64,000 bases of DNA from Annulohypoxylon bovei var. microspora. Taxonomy: Eukaryota; Ascomycota; Sordariomycetes; Xylariales; Hypoxylaceae. The notes under the pieces are model-generated. The model did not search any database, was not told the origin of the DNA, and worked only from the letters and a program-made list of their open reading frames with translations. The stretch spans positions 372,001 to 436,000 of the forward strand of contig MU405212.1 of assembly GCA_022836615.1 (NCBI GenBank), given 5' to 3'. The position numbers were made by a program, and so were the translations under genes. Of the stretch, positions 9,942-21,678 are shown in pieces; position 1 is the first letter of the stretch, and each line of letters begins with the position of its first letter.

Positions 9942-12726
9942 TTAACGAGAGTTCAGAGATAGTCCCTGAAATGCTCCCACCCACTCATTCTGTCCTGTCA
10001 TGTTGGGCACAGCTGGATCGTGTGGAGAAGTTGCGGCATGGGGACTCGGGAAGCGTGCCCTGATGCTTGGAGAGAACTCCCCGCCCTGAGAGAAGGCGCC
10101 GGGGTAATTTTCGATCCCCTGTACCACACCCGGGACATACGACACTCCACCAGACCTCGGAGCGCTACTGAACGCGCCATAGGCGGAGTATGGAAAGCCG
10201 GACGAGGGGTATGCGGAGCTGGCCACTGACGGGCGATCTGGCCCTCCAAAAGGTTGGGTAAAGGAAGGTTGAAACGATCGGCCTGACGCACCACTACCGG
10301 GAAAGGCCCCCTGCGATTCCTGAGGCGGATTAGATCTTCGTTCTGCGTTGGTAGATCCACTCCCCCTTCCGAGGCCGACAGCACCTGGGCCGATGCCGCT
10401 GGGAGCCTGCAGACCCAAAGTCGGGCTGGCGAATGAGGCGGGGTTGATAGCCGACATCCAAATTCGCGTTTTGTAGATCTTGAAAAGGTCGGTGACGAGT
10501 GAGTTGAAGTTGATGTAGGTGTCGGCGAAATAGTAAAACGTCAACTTCTTCCAGTCCCTTTAATTTGTTAGCTTCGCCACACTTCGAAAACCAAGAGAGA
10601 AAACTTACATCTGGAACTCGGCATCGAGGATCTCCATGTTGAGTCCATGTTCCTTTACCTTCTGCATGCACATGCGTTTTGCTTTAGCTTCATTGCCCTC
10701 CTTCTCTCTCAGACTGTGAATCTCGTGACTTTGTGCAAGACGCTTAATGAGTTTCGGCTTCAGTTCGCCTGCGTTTGGCTCCTGCATGTGGTGTTGGCTA
10801 GGTGGTCCCATCCCACCAATTGCGCTGCCTTGTAGACCGTTGGATGCGGCCATCAAGCCGGCGCCAGTTCCCTCCTGGGCAGCCGCCGCGTTTTGAGAAT
10901 ACATCATCAGCCACTTATAGTGTTCTTCAGAGTAATGTTCTTTCAAATCTTTAGCCGTCTGCCAATCCACATTATCGCGAGCTACAGTTCCGAGGTCTGT
11001 TCCTCGATCTGCCTCAACGATAACAAGATCTCCTGGTTTAACTGTGAGACCGGTTCCTTCCTGTATGTAAAATACGTCTGCTCTTGAGCACTTGAAGAGA
11101 ACGATGTGTAGGAGCTGGTTGTGTCTGGGCTGACTCATCCCATACATGTTCCTATGAGGTGACTGTGGACGGTTGTTGAAGGTAGATGGTAATCCGTAAG
11201 ACGGCTGGTAGGGGTTACCATAAGCCGAAGATGCGATGGCCTGGTGAGCATTAGGGTTTGCACTTCCTGGGTAGTAGGATACTGTCAATAATGTTAGCTT
11301 TGAACGTAGATATATCGTCTAAGATCGAATTACCAGGACTAGTGGTAGTAAACCCGGCACCTTCGGGGAATCCACCGAATTCCTGAGACTGAGCGGCTTC
11401 AGGAGAAGTTGCTTCGTGATGAGAAACAGACTCTCCAATAGAACCAATTGAAGCTTGTCTTGTTGGTACGTCCGCGAATGAGTGCCTGCGGCTCTGCGGA
11501 ATGTCGGCGATGCCACCAAAGCCTAGGGAGCTTTGCCAATAGGCCTTCTTAACGTTTTCGAGTTTTCTATTCTCCAAGGGGTACGGCGAGCGGAAAGACC
11601 CTGACGCGTACTCGCTCATACGTCTCGCCAAACCTCGTTTTGAAATTCCATCTTGGCCTTCACTCGCTTCGTCCAATTCATCAATAGCAAAGTCGGACTC
11701 TTCAGGAACTGTTCCGCGGACGCCGTATCCATTACCCAACCCGTACGTAGCAGCGGTCGATGCACGTGGTCTCACTCGAGCATTATGGTACTGTTGCTGC
11801 CTAAGCATGGCATTCTCGCGAGTGAGCATCTCGATCGTCTTCGCTTCAGCACTCTGCTGTTGGTGGACACCCTGGCTCGAGTCACCTGTACTCTCGTCAT
11901 CGTCGTCTTCTACTTCTTTGACTTTGCCTAGCATCGCACCCTCATTAGACATCTCGCTTAGCATACTAGGACGAGAGGGTCTGTGCTGTAGCCCTGGGTG
12001 TCCATGGGGGGCACGCGATCTTCCGGGCAACGCCGACGGTGTTGGCAAGGTAGGTGTAGCCGTATCTGGGTCTAATTGTCCCACCGAATACGATTGTGAA
12101 CGGTATGTCTTCGGCGTTGGATGCAACGGGATTGCAAAGGGAATCTGCGGATTAGACCCTTGTTCTCTTGGAGTGGGAGACGTCTGTGTCAACGAGCTAT
12201 CTCCAAAGAAGCCACCATTGGGAATAGTGGATGTTGGAGAAGGGAGGACTTCTGTCAAACGAGACGGCGGCTCCTTACGCTCCGCGTTCCAAATGCCAGT
12301 TCCCCATGGGAAAGACGGCGGTCCTTGGTGTCCGCGCCCCATCGTTCCAGATGACGCAGAATGAGAACCCCAAGCTGCCGGACCAGGGTCCGCTGAAGGG
12401 GTACTCGGGTGTGAAGCTGTCGGCGACATAGAGTTACTCGCAAATGATCCTTTTCTAGGATGAGGTAATGTTGCTTGGGAAGTATCGTTCAACCAGGAAG
12501 CACGACGTACTGGCTTCTGTGGTTGTACTAGAGGCTGATGTACGTCTTGTCGTGATGCCAGATCAGGTTCGTCGTCCGAGCTCGCGAGAGCTTCCGAATC
12601 CGGCGTAGACCTTCGAACGTTCAGCTTCTCGAGCAGAAGTGATTGGTTACTTGGTGTAACTCCTGAAAATGCACTCTGACTGGCTTTTGTGGTTGCAGAA
12701 CCAGACTTGATGTTGATGGAACTCAT
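9942..12726 (-). CDS. PSP1: PSP1 C-terminal domain protein
   Basis: Three exons on the minus strand: 12726-11334, 11281-10609 and 10557-9942, giving 893 aa. About 540 residues of disordered Ser/Pro/Gly-rich sequence come first, with an acidic patch VEDDDDESTGDSS and a short coiled segment. The PSP1 domain follows (IVLFKCSRADVFYIQEGTGL, KPGDLVIVEADRGTDLGTV, then KAKRMCMQKVKEHGLNMEIL and EFQMDWKKLTFYYFADTYIN). The tail is again low-complexity. This layout matches yeast Psp1, a multicopy suppressor of DNA polymerase alpha mutations whose biochemical role is unclear; bacterial YaaT shares the domain. The last intron splits the codon for Met in FQMDWKK, and its acceptor follows a GCTAAC branch site. 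Confidence 0.92.
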
Positions 12727-15202
12727 GGTCTGCTAGTTGAGGAAATATCCTACCTACTCGCCGATAAAACACACTGAAAGCGCAATATTTATACAACGCC
12801 AAACCGAATCTTCGGCAAAATGACGATAAAAAACAGTACCTAGAGTTCACTGATGACTTCTAGGTAAGTGATGTGTCTAGGTTTGACGTATGAATCTGCA
12901 TGATATGTCAGCCTTGCTATCCTGCGAGGGCCGGAGCTAGGATGAAAGAAAAAAGGCAAGGCCACTCCGCCAAGAGCAAATGCTGCGGGTGATATAAGTC
13001 CGGATGAAGGAGGTATGATTGACATTTTCTATTCTGAGAACCAGCATTTGGCGAGCCCATATCCACACACCCCTTAGAAGATGAACCGCAAAAAGCCGGC
13101 ACAGACCAAATTACCTTTCAAAGGTAGCCCACTAAATTGAGACAGAAGAGGATGGTAAACAAAAGCTGCTTACCAGTTCCGATGTTTCTGAGAATTATAA
13201 GGTCTATTCGTGGGGTATCGAAGAATCCGCGTCTAGGAATCGATGGAAAGAAAAAGAGGCCACAAGAAAAAATAAGAAGCAGGCCAAAGAACTCTTCAAG
13301 GTACCTGTGTGGTTACGTCTCCAGAAACGCCACCGTAAAAACCCGTTCTTGAAGTGTTGAAAAGTAAGGACCGACAAGATCTCGTCGCAAGAGATGTCTA
13401 TGTAGTCCAATGTCTTGTATAAAATCGAAAGCGCAATTGTTGTATTTTTGGTTGGTGGTGTCCTGAAGCGGATGGCAATCTAAACAAGTATTTTTTTCTA
13501 GCTTCCTCGCAGCGAGAAAAAGAGCTGTTTTTATTCCGAATATAGAGTCCTGAACGTATTGCGACAGAGTCGACGTAGCTATTCGCAATAGCGCATGGTT
13601 ATCAGGGATTCCAGGGCGGCGGTCGCAAATGGTTATTAATCCACAGGCGCGTATTCGCAATATTCGCAGTATTGAAAACTGATTTCTTCCTTTAGTATGA
13701 AGGTACCTTACTTAGAGTATATAGTGAAGTAGAAGAGAGACACAAGAGCGACGTTGATGGTGATCGCTATTCCAACGCACTCGAGAAACCGTTTAAGAAG
13801 CGTTGGTGGTTTTTTCGAGGCTCGGCAATTGCGGTTTTGAGGGCGCAGGACGTTGAAAGGTGTTGAAGGGTGTTGAAATTGAAGAAAGGGCGGGGAAGAA
13901 TAGTACCTAAGGACCTAAGGCAGAAAATAACCCTGGACTCTAGAGGTAAGGTAACGCAGCTGGTAGGGTAGGTAGGTCTCGGTGCCAGCAGTTGGACGTT
14001 GCGACACGAGACTCTCGCGTGAGGGAAAGTGGCTGGTGGGGAAACGGAAGCTGGACCTAGAGGACACAGGACAGGGATGGTACACTAGCGGTAACCCTAT
14101 CCACTAAAACTCGGGCGAGGAACCACTGGAAAGTCTTTAGAGCCGTTTTTGATGGCGAATAAGCTCTACCTTGGACATGCAAATCATAAAGAGGGCCAGC
14201 AGCTGTCGGAAAATCGATCTACCTCGTAGACTGAAAATAAAATCGAGAAATCGAGATTTTCAGCAGGAGGTACGATGGCGATGGAGATTGAAACTTTGAA
14301 ACTTTGGAATCCACCTTGGATATCACTTATAATGGCGGATATGAGCCACGTGGTGATACGTAAGGTAGATCGGGCGAGTAATAGAATAGAGGTAGAGAGG
14401 TTAGGAGAGAGAAAAAAGAGTATAGGCAGAAGGTGGGAGACAGAGAAAAGATTAGGTACGATCAGGTATGGTATGGTATGGGATGGGATGGAATAGATTT
14501 GCGAGGAAAACGAGAGCACGCAATGAATCACAGATCACAGGATGTTGCTCGTCAAGTTGATCCTGAGCCCGTCATGGACTGACGATGCTGTATGTACGTG
14601 TTGTATGTGTATGTGTGTATTAGGTGCGAGCGTAGTGGACTGGTGGACTGGTGGACTTGTGGACTTCTTGTGGATATGAGTGGTCAAGCGGGTATGGTTG
14701 GATGTGGATGGAATATGGATGAGGATGGGACGACAAGATGCAAGCTGTCTGCGGAGTTCAATGTTCGTGCAGAAAGGTTGGTCTCGAAGAAGAAGAAGGA
14801 TGAATTCGTCGAATTTTACTGGATCGCCGTCAGTTGGAACTTTCCTTGTGGTGAACCTATCCAATGTACCTATTAAACCTGGCCTCAGCGACCAGTTGCC
14901 AGACGCTAAAATGACATTGAACAAAGCATCGACCCCACTTGACTTATCCTAATCGGGAAAAGGCGGGTCTAAGAGTTTGGGTTGTCTGGGGATGCCTGAC
15001 TACCTAAGGTACCTAGGTACGAGTGGGTCTTCAAGTGGATGGATTTTTTTATTAATTTCCAGTGGACAAAGGAAGATCTTCATGCTTAGCCCGAGCCGCC
15101 TACCTAACCTGCTAACATACCTCGGATGCTCTCTTAAAGATGTATGACATTGTATTGTATATACTCGGGGAATCCGAGTCGAGGTCTTTTATTAATATTA
15201 AT

Positions 15203-15222
15203 CTTCTTCTTCTTCTTCTTCC
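15203..15222 (+). repeat. CTT trinucleotide microsatellite
   Basis: About six uninterrupted copies of the trinucleotide. Confidence 0.85.
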
Positions 15223-17382
15223 ACAATGCAGTACATCTGATGTATGCAACTCGACTTTTCCCATCGAGCTTATAGCCGGAAAGCTGATGAACGAACCATC
15301 TTGGTTCCAGCTTCTAACTTGGGACATAAATTGGGACATAAAAAGAGTGTGGGGAAGATTTGATCTCGAGCTATCGACCAGCAAGAAGTCAAGCAAGAGA
15401 CATTTATTGGCCCGAGTCAACGGTCCAAGCTCTAGCCCTGGAAGGGTTCATGTTTGCTACGGGTATCCTAGCTTTTCCGGGGAGACGCACGAACAATGGC
15501 CAATAACATGTCAGCTTGTTATGTTCGAAGTCTTGAACGGAAATCTTCTCCAATACCGATTCAATGAGCTGTCGCATTTTCAGAATCCCTCTATCTCTTC
15601 GCTCGACTTCTATATTACGAATCAAATACTTACCTAGATCCATACCTTTTGAACATAGAATAAGCTAACATCCAACTAATTCACAAATAGGGGTTTCAAG
15701 AGCGTATTTACTTCGTACAATAAGTATCATACATATAAAATGGCGCTTAACCTCCATGTCGAAACTGTACAATCTTGATATTCTAAGGTCATTTCGTTTC
15801 CGTCTCCTGAAACAAGCCCTCTTCTTTCACCAGCCACCTCGCATTAGAAGTACAGTCTTTGTCGAAGAGGCCGTGTGGCAGTTCAGCTGGCGCTTCTCCT
15901 AGAACTTACATTGAGCTATACACACACCGAAGGCTTCGTTTTATAAAGGTGTACATAAGCCAAGCCAATCAAGATTTGATAATTGGGTTGTCATTTTTTT
16001 TTTTTTTGCGATTTAACCCACCGTTGAAGATCTCTCAACGAAACCCATCCCGTACGGCGAATAGGGCCTTCTCGTTTAGTACTATATCCTATCCCCCTCT
16101 CCTGACCGAGTACATATACTGAGGTCCTGCATGGATGTGAAGCTTGCGGCCTGCAAGTCAGTCTCCTATTCAAAGTTGAATGCATCCGTCTTAACCGGAC
16201 TTGGCCAGCTTCCATTTTCACACACATCTAGGGTGGAACGCCGGCGAAAGTTGCGCCAGCCCTCCTGCATATCTGATTGATGCACGCACTGCACGTCAAA
16301 ACCGTTGTTACCTTACTTAATGATGGACTCCGGGGTCAATGCTACTCAGCTTAACTACTCAACAATCAGAAGGCCCGTTAAGAGACCATTGGGTCGAAAG
16401 AGGAACGAAGCGCCTATTTTTTTGTCATTTTGAAGTTTCTTCGTTATGTCCACTCCTTTTCTCTGCATGTTATAGTAACAAAATGAGCACAGGATAGTTG
16501 GGTAGGATAGCGAGAAAGTGTGGAGGTGAGAAGAACCTCTCCTGAAGCTAGCCGATCATAAGGCGACAGGGGGGGATGTACCGAACCTTTCATTACATGT
16601 CCAACAGATGCAACGAACGAATCCCGCATTCTCATTCGGTCCCCCGAACTATAAAAGCTCCCATATACTAGCGTGGTGTCGTGTGCTCTAAGGGAACGTC
16701 TATCTAGAGCAGATGAATTCAGGACCACATCACGAACTTCAAATTTCATTACAAGCCAAGCTTGCCCTTTTTGTTCGCACAATTAGACATCTAGGAAACC
16801 TGAACCACATACACACATCGTATTCCTAGCCGCTCTTGCATGACACCCTTAAGCGACCTTGGCCGGGGTGTGGTGGAGGGGTCATAACCCTTTATATTTC
16901 TGAGAATTTACTTCTGCAAGCCTCAGCCTAAATAGGAACTTCGCCTTTTCGAAGATGAGGTTTACGCGTATTAAGTTAGAGATGAAGCATCTTGTATAAC
17001 ACACAAGCAGACACATATTTCTGATATCTGAGTTCCATGTTCGTCACATATGCACATAATGCCGTTACAAGTCAACGGCCTATCGACTATGTCGTCACAG
17101 GGTTGGCCTACGAAACTTGGAGGTGGCGCAAGCTTCTCAAGAACCCGTACCCAAAGCCGTCGCACAGGCATCTTCAGGGGCATTACCCCGGATTTTTCAG
17201 TTTCTCCTTATTTGCAAACGGCCAGCCATCAATTACGAGTTTGTACGACTGCAAAGTAGGACGAGACTCGTCCGTGGATGAGAAAATGTAGATGAAGTTT
17301 GAAGTCGGCATCCCTGATCAAGCCGGCCGCAAAAGCAGCAGCGAATTCTTACAATTCGACGACCCCCGATCGGCATGAGCTT

Positions 17383-17398
17383 ACATACCTAGGTATGT
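17383..17398. repeat. 16-bp perfect palindrome centred on CCTAGG
   Basis: ACATACCTAGGTATGT reads the same on both strands. It belongs to a motif family recurring between genes throughout the window. Confidence 0.85.
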
Positions 17399-18108
17399 TT
17401 GCTAGGATCTACGACGCAATCTAAGGACTAACTACTCTGCTACTGTATATTCTAGTCTCCTGTGTAAGGCGAATGAAGGATCTGCCTGCTAGTCGTTCGA
17501 TCGTCTCAGCACATGTACCTAACCAATTACCACCTAGGCACGGTAGCTACATGGGAAAGCCAGACCACCAGAGGGACTTCGACGGATTGATGATCTTACT
17601 GAGATTGTCGAGACCTCAGCGGTGATCCATCGTCCTTAACCAATCAGCAATACAGCTACTCGTGCATACGATGTTGAAGATATGACTCTATAGCCTACTA
17701 TTCGACGATGATTTTGGTAGATACCGTGGATTCACAAACCTACCCGGCTACGGAAGAGAGCGAGCAGTGCGTTGCCGACCTCACACAGCATCTTGTACAA
17801 GCATCTGTATGCACATACGCCGATATCTAATACTCCACGCGCAATCTTGTGTCTCACTTTAATGCCTCGTGACTCGAAAAGGTATACAAAATCTCGGGAG
17901 ACAGGAAGCCTTTTTGAATGGGTTTTCTCTAATACTACCGTTTTTAAGGGGGGTATCCCTCATCGCCAAGTCCATATATTGGCGCATGAGTCTCCTATGC
18001 CGTAAACAAGGTGTAAGGATGACATAAGTACTAATATAGGTCCGGTACGTAGATTGATCCACGGCAAGGAGGGATCCAGAGCGATCCAGATCATGTTATT
18101 CCTAATGG

Positions 18109-18122
18109 CTTACCTAGGTAAG
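18109..18122. repeat. 14-bp perfect palindrome centred on CCTAGG
   Basis: CTTACCTAGGTAAG is a perfect palindrome of the same family as the one at 17383. Confidence 0.85.
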
Positions 18123-18983
18123 TTTAGACTACCAAAGCACCCAAGCCTACCCGAGAGTGATACGTTAGGAAGAGGTCGGTGGTAATAACTCTCGGGAAGA
18201 AAGCCATGCTAGACCAAACTTGTTCATATTAGGGACGGTGGTGGCTTGCCATGCAGCTTGACGTACGTCTCTGGCCGACTTTTGCGGGGTTGGAAGTACT
18301 GTAACCACATTCAGCCAATACAACCGGGCCCTCCCCATCGTGCATAGCTTCATGGGGAGATTCCGTGGGCAGCACGCTTGAGCTGCACGTTAAACCCCAT
18401 GTGACCCTAGCCATCCCTCGCGTCCCATCGCCACACCGGTACGAATCGCCGCCCGCCACAGCCAAGTGCGATTCTTCACTGCCTTCCGGTAGCACAAGCC
18501 CCTCCGCCTGTGCTCGTGAAATGAAAATAATAATTATACAACGCACCGATGAGAAACTATCTCCCGCCGCCTAGTGCCGGGATTTGATCAGAAAATTCGG
18601 GGGGTGAGGCTCGGGGAGCAACGCAAGGACGATCCTGGCGAATCTTGGTCAAATATGCAGCCAACCTATCACTACCTGATGGTTGTCGAAGTTAATATTG
18701 ACCCAACTTTCTCAAACGACCCTATGACGGATAGGCTTCTCTTTGAAGGAATAAACCTAAATCTCAGATATCACAGAAAAAAAATGTTCGTAGACCGGAG
18801 ACCGCATTAGTTCTCGCTCTGGATGTTTCTAACCAAACTTTGCTCAAGACACGAGATTGTCAAAAAACCTAGCTGATTTGGTGACCGACGTTGCATCCTA
18901 GAAGCATCAGGGTATTCTCATTTCTTCCAAATGACGTACTTGGGACGACACTAATGATACATCGGATGAGGCACATCTCTAAC

Positions 18984-20044
18984 TCATCCGGGGACTGAAT
19001 CTAGTGAGTCCTTCCCAATCGTTGTTGGAGCTGCATCTGGCCCTTTCTGTTGTCGAAGCTTTTCTTCGAACTTTGCGAACTCCTTCATCGCGATCTCTTC
19101 TTCTGGGTCTGTGATTTGGTGGACACCTTTAACCTCCTCAATCTGTATGCTCAGTTAGCTTCGTCACTTATCATATGGTAGCGTTTGAGGAAAAGGGGGG
19201 TTGTGGACTCTAAGGCCTTCAACCATCTAGCAGCCCAACATCTAAAATGACGAAATTTACTCACATAATGCATCAACATGCCCTCGATCCCGTTCTTTAA
19301 GGTAACTGTACTCGAGTCACAAGTCCGACATGCTCCCCTGAGCTTCAGCCTCACATATCCATCCTCGAAGCCACGGAACTCGATATCGCCACCGTCCTCC
19401 TGAATCGAAGGCCGTATCCGAGTCTCGAGTAACTCTTTGATCATACCCACAACCTCGCTGTCATTTTCGTCGTAGCTCAAGGTATCCTCATTCGACTCCT
19501 GACCTTCTTCGTCGCCTTCGTTCTTGCTCAAGGTGACAATTTCCTGCCCCGCCGTTATAGTCTCGGTGATCAGACTGAATATATCCGGTTTGATGTGTAT
19601 CCAGTTCGCATCCGAGCTCTTCGTCACCGTTATAAAATCCTGGCCATAGAAGACAGACGTCACGCCGTCGATATTCATCAGCTGCGCGGCCAGCGGCGAG
19701 GGATACGGTGGCGCGATCGTACTCCGCGGGTTCATGTACTCGACGAAGGTTGTGGGAAATTCCGGAGGCAGCACTTGGTGGTTTGGTAAAAACTTCAGCG
19801 CATCTTGGTTCGGCGTGGTCGCGGTTTGTATGAATATGCTGCGGGCACCTGAGGGCGCTATCTTCGGTAATCTCGAGGTTGTTCGTAACGCTGGTCTAGG
19901 CATCGCCGATATGCCTAGCGATTGTGAACTTGTATGCGCTTGTCGCGCTGCTTCGTAGAGTCGGCCGCAAGTTGTTAGCTTGACTCTTTTTGTTGAGGCA
20001 GACAGCAGAGCCGCTGCTGGCCGAATAAGTCGGTTTGAAGGCAT
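18984..20044 (-). CDS. NFU1: mitochondrial Fe-S cluster scaffold Nfu1
   Basis: Carries Fe-S clusters to mitochondrial client proteins such as lipoate synthase and respiratory subunits. Two exons on the minus strand, 20044-19265 and 19142-18984, give 312 aa. The intron (19143-19264) sits between MLMHY and IEEVKGVHQITDPEEE. The first about 70 residues are basic and Ser/Ala-rich, a likely mitochondrial presequence. The N-terminal Nfu domain (about 75-165, containing NIDGVTSVFYGQDFITVTK) precedes an acidic linker. The NifU-type domain contains RPSIQEDGGDIEFRGFEDG and the cluster-binding pair in GACRTC (about Cys239 and Cys242). I chose the ATG at 20044; the frame is open upstream but has no earlier ATG. 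Confidence 0.96.
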
Positions 20045-20988
20045 GGCTTCCTTGATTTTCCAAATCGTTCGTAGCGCCAATTAGTTAGGAAAATGGAATA
20101 GTAAGTTTTAAAATTGAGAATAATTTGGTATATAGAACTTGTCTATAATGAGAAGAGGTTCTTAGGTATGTTCGAATGCAAGAGCGATTTATTATGGTAG
20201 ATGCTAGTTTGCATCATTGAAAATGCCGATTTGCGCCGATGAGAGCAGCCAACAAATTTCGCCGCTTATCAATCAGTGGCAATGACGCAAATATCAAAAC
20301 CGACGAGCATTCATATGCATTCTAATTGGTCTATTAAACCGTACTAGCGTGGGGCTCTTTTGCCGGAATTGTACCGATCGGACCCGGTTCCACAGAGACC
20401 CAGACTTTACAGATCTCAAGCCACACTTGGATAAACTCGTCCACGACTTTCAGCCTCACTACCCATACCTATTCAGCCGCGTTCATGACCATTAAATATT
20501 TGCGTAATGTATCTCATTCCATTCACTACCATTGCTCGCGAGTCTATACAAGCAATTATAACACATTCGCCGATTAGTAATAGATACGGTTCTTGGTTCT
20601 ATTGATATAAAGGCTGAGGCGTGGAATCAAATGCCACCGGACATTCTTGCCTGATTAACTTTGCATAATCCTATTATCTCCAGGATTATATTGATCTTAT
20701 AATACCTAGTTTCGACTTTGACGTTAGTCTCTACGACTTCTCTCTAAGAAATTTCACACGGCAAATCCCTTTTCGGTGTCTTCCGGGTTCAAGACTACGG
20801 AAGTTAGACAGTTGTATATACTCCTTTACTTGATCACGACGACAATCCTTAAGGTCATTCAGGTCCCCGAGATCTATCCGCCCACTTTTCCCTTTAGTGT
20901 CCGCGAGCTACCACAGGACATCGACAAGTTTTAGTTTGTTCTCGCTTAAGCTATCAACTTTGCCTGAATTTGGGCGTTTATCCCAATC
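20045..20988. other. shared upstream region of NFU1 and HIT1
   Basis: The two genes are divergent and their starts lie 944 bp apart. No gene or RNA recognised here. Confidence 0.6.
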
Positions 20989-21678
20989 ATGGGACCTGCT
21001 CGGTCTCACTGTCTCGTCTGTGATGCAGTCGAAGGCAAATACAAGTGTACTAACTGTAATTTGTACACGTGGGTGTCATTCATATTCTACCTCATAAGCA
21101 TTTCTCACAAATCATATAGGTGTTCACTCCAGTGCTTTCGAGAGCATCGTGATAATCATCCCCCTGTGAAGTCTGATACAACGCGGCCGAATGATGCCAC
21201 TACGGCATCAGTGAGTGGCACCAATTCTCTTGAAGAATCACATGACCCTTCACATGGTCAGGAGAATAATACACAACCTACCACTATTGCCGATCTACCG
21301 GAGTACAAGACACTCACTCAGAGATATCCCAACCTAGAGCGTCTACTCTGGAACATTGCTGCAGCCACGGACCCACCGGATTCCAGCAGTGGGAATAATG
21401 GAACTCTGCCTGGCTCCAATAAAGGCCATCGTAAGACGAACAAGCCGTGGTCGAAGGATGTGGGTTATGAGAATGGAATGGCGGTGCTCCGTCGGACAAG
21501 AGACAATCCTGGCGACGATAGGGACGCTCTCAGGGAGTATTGTGAGCTTGTTCGAATCTACTCTGCCAAAAAGGAAGCTGCCAGCTTAGAGACCGATTTT
21601 CGGCAACAACTCGCACGAGACGATGCCAAAGCGATCGGGGATCTCATCCGCGCTGAGAGAACTGAATCATCCAAGTAA
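20989..21678 (+). CDS. HIT1: HIT-type zinc finger protein, Hit1/ZNHIT3-like
   Basis: Homologue of yeast Hit1 (human ZNHIT3), which with Rsa1/NUFIP assists assembly of box C/D snoRNPs in the nucleus. Exons 20989-21068 and 21120-21678 give 212 aa. The 51-nt intron has a less usual GTGGGT donor. Splicing is required: it joins NCNLYT to CSLQCFREHRDNH and completes the eight zinc ligands (Cys8, 11, 20, 23, 28, 32, His36, His40). The rest is a hydrophilic linker, then a helical C-terminal region (YPNLERLLWNIAAATDPP, KPWSKDVGYENGMAVLRR) typical of the fungal family. The HIT finger assignment is firm; the orthology to Hit1 is a good inference. Confidence 0.9.
   Translation: MGPARSHCLVCDAVEGKYKCTNCNLYTWVSFIFYLISISHKSYRCSLQCFREHRDNHPPVKSDTTRPNDATTASVSGTNSLEESHDPSHGQENNTQPTTIADLPEYKTLTQRYPNLERLLWNIAAATDPPDSSSGNNGTLPGSNKGHRKTNKPWSKDVGYENGMAVLRRTRDNPGDDRDALREYCELVRIYSAKKEAASLETDFRQQLARDDAKAIGDLIRAERTESSK

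Larger units (their letters stand above)
12727..18983. other. 6.2-kb stretch without a recognisable gene
   Basis: I read all frames and found no homologous or well-spliced coding sequence. The longest open frame (15140-15637, plus) has no family match and no codon regularity. It contains simple repeats (GTGGACT-type near 14640-14675, CTT at 15203-15222, T14 at 15994-16007) and perfect CCTAGG-centred palindromes at 17383 and 18109. An unspliced or non-coding transcript cannot be excluded. Confidence 0.5.

Noticed and set aside
15140..15637. 165-codon plus-strand frame as a gene
   Set aside because: No recognisable family and irregular composition; it includes a microsatellite-encoded leucine run.
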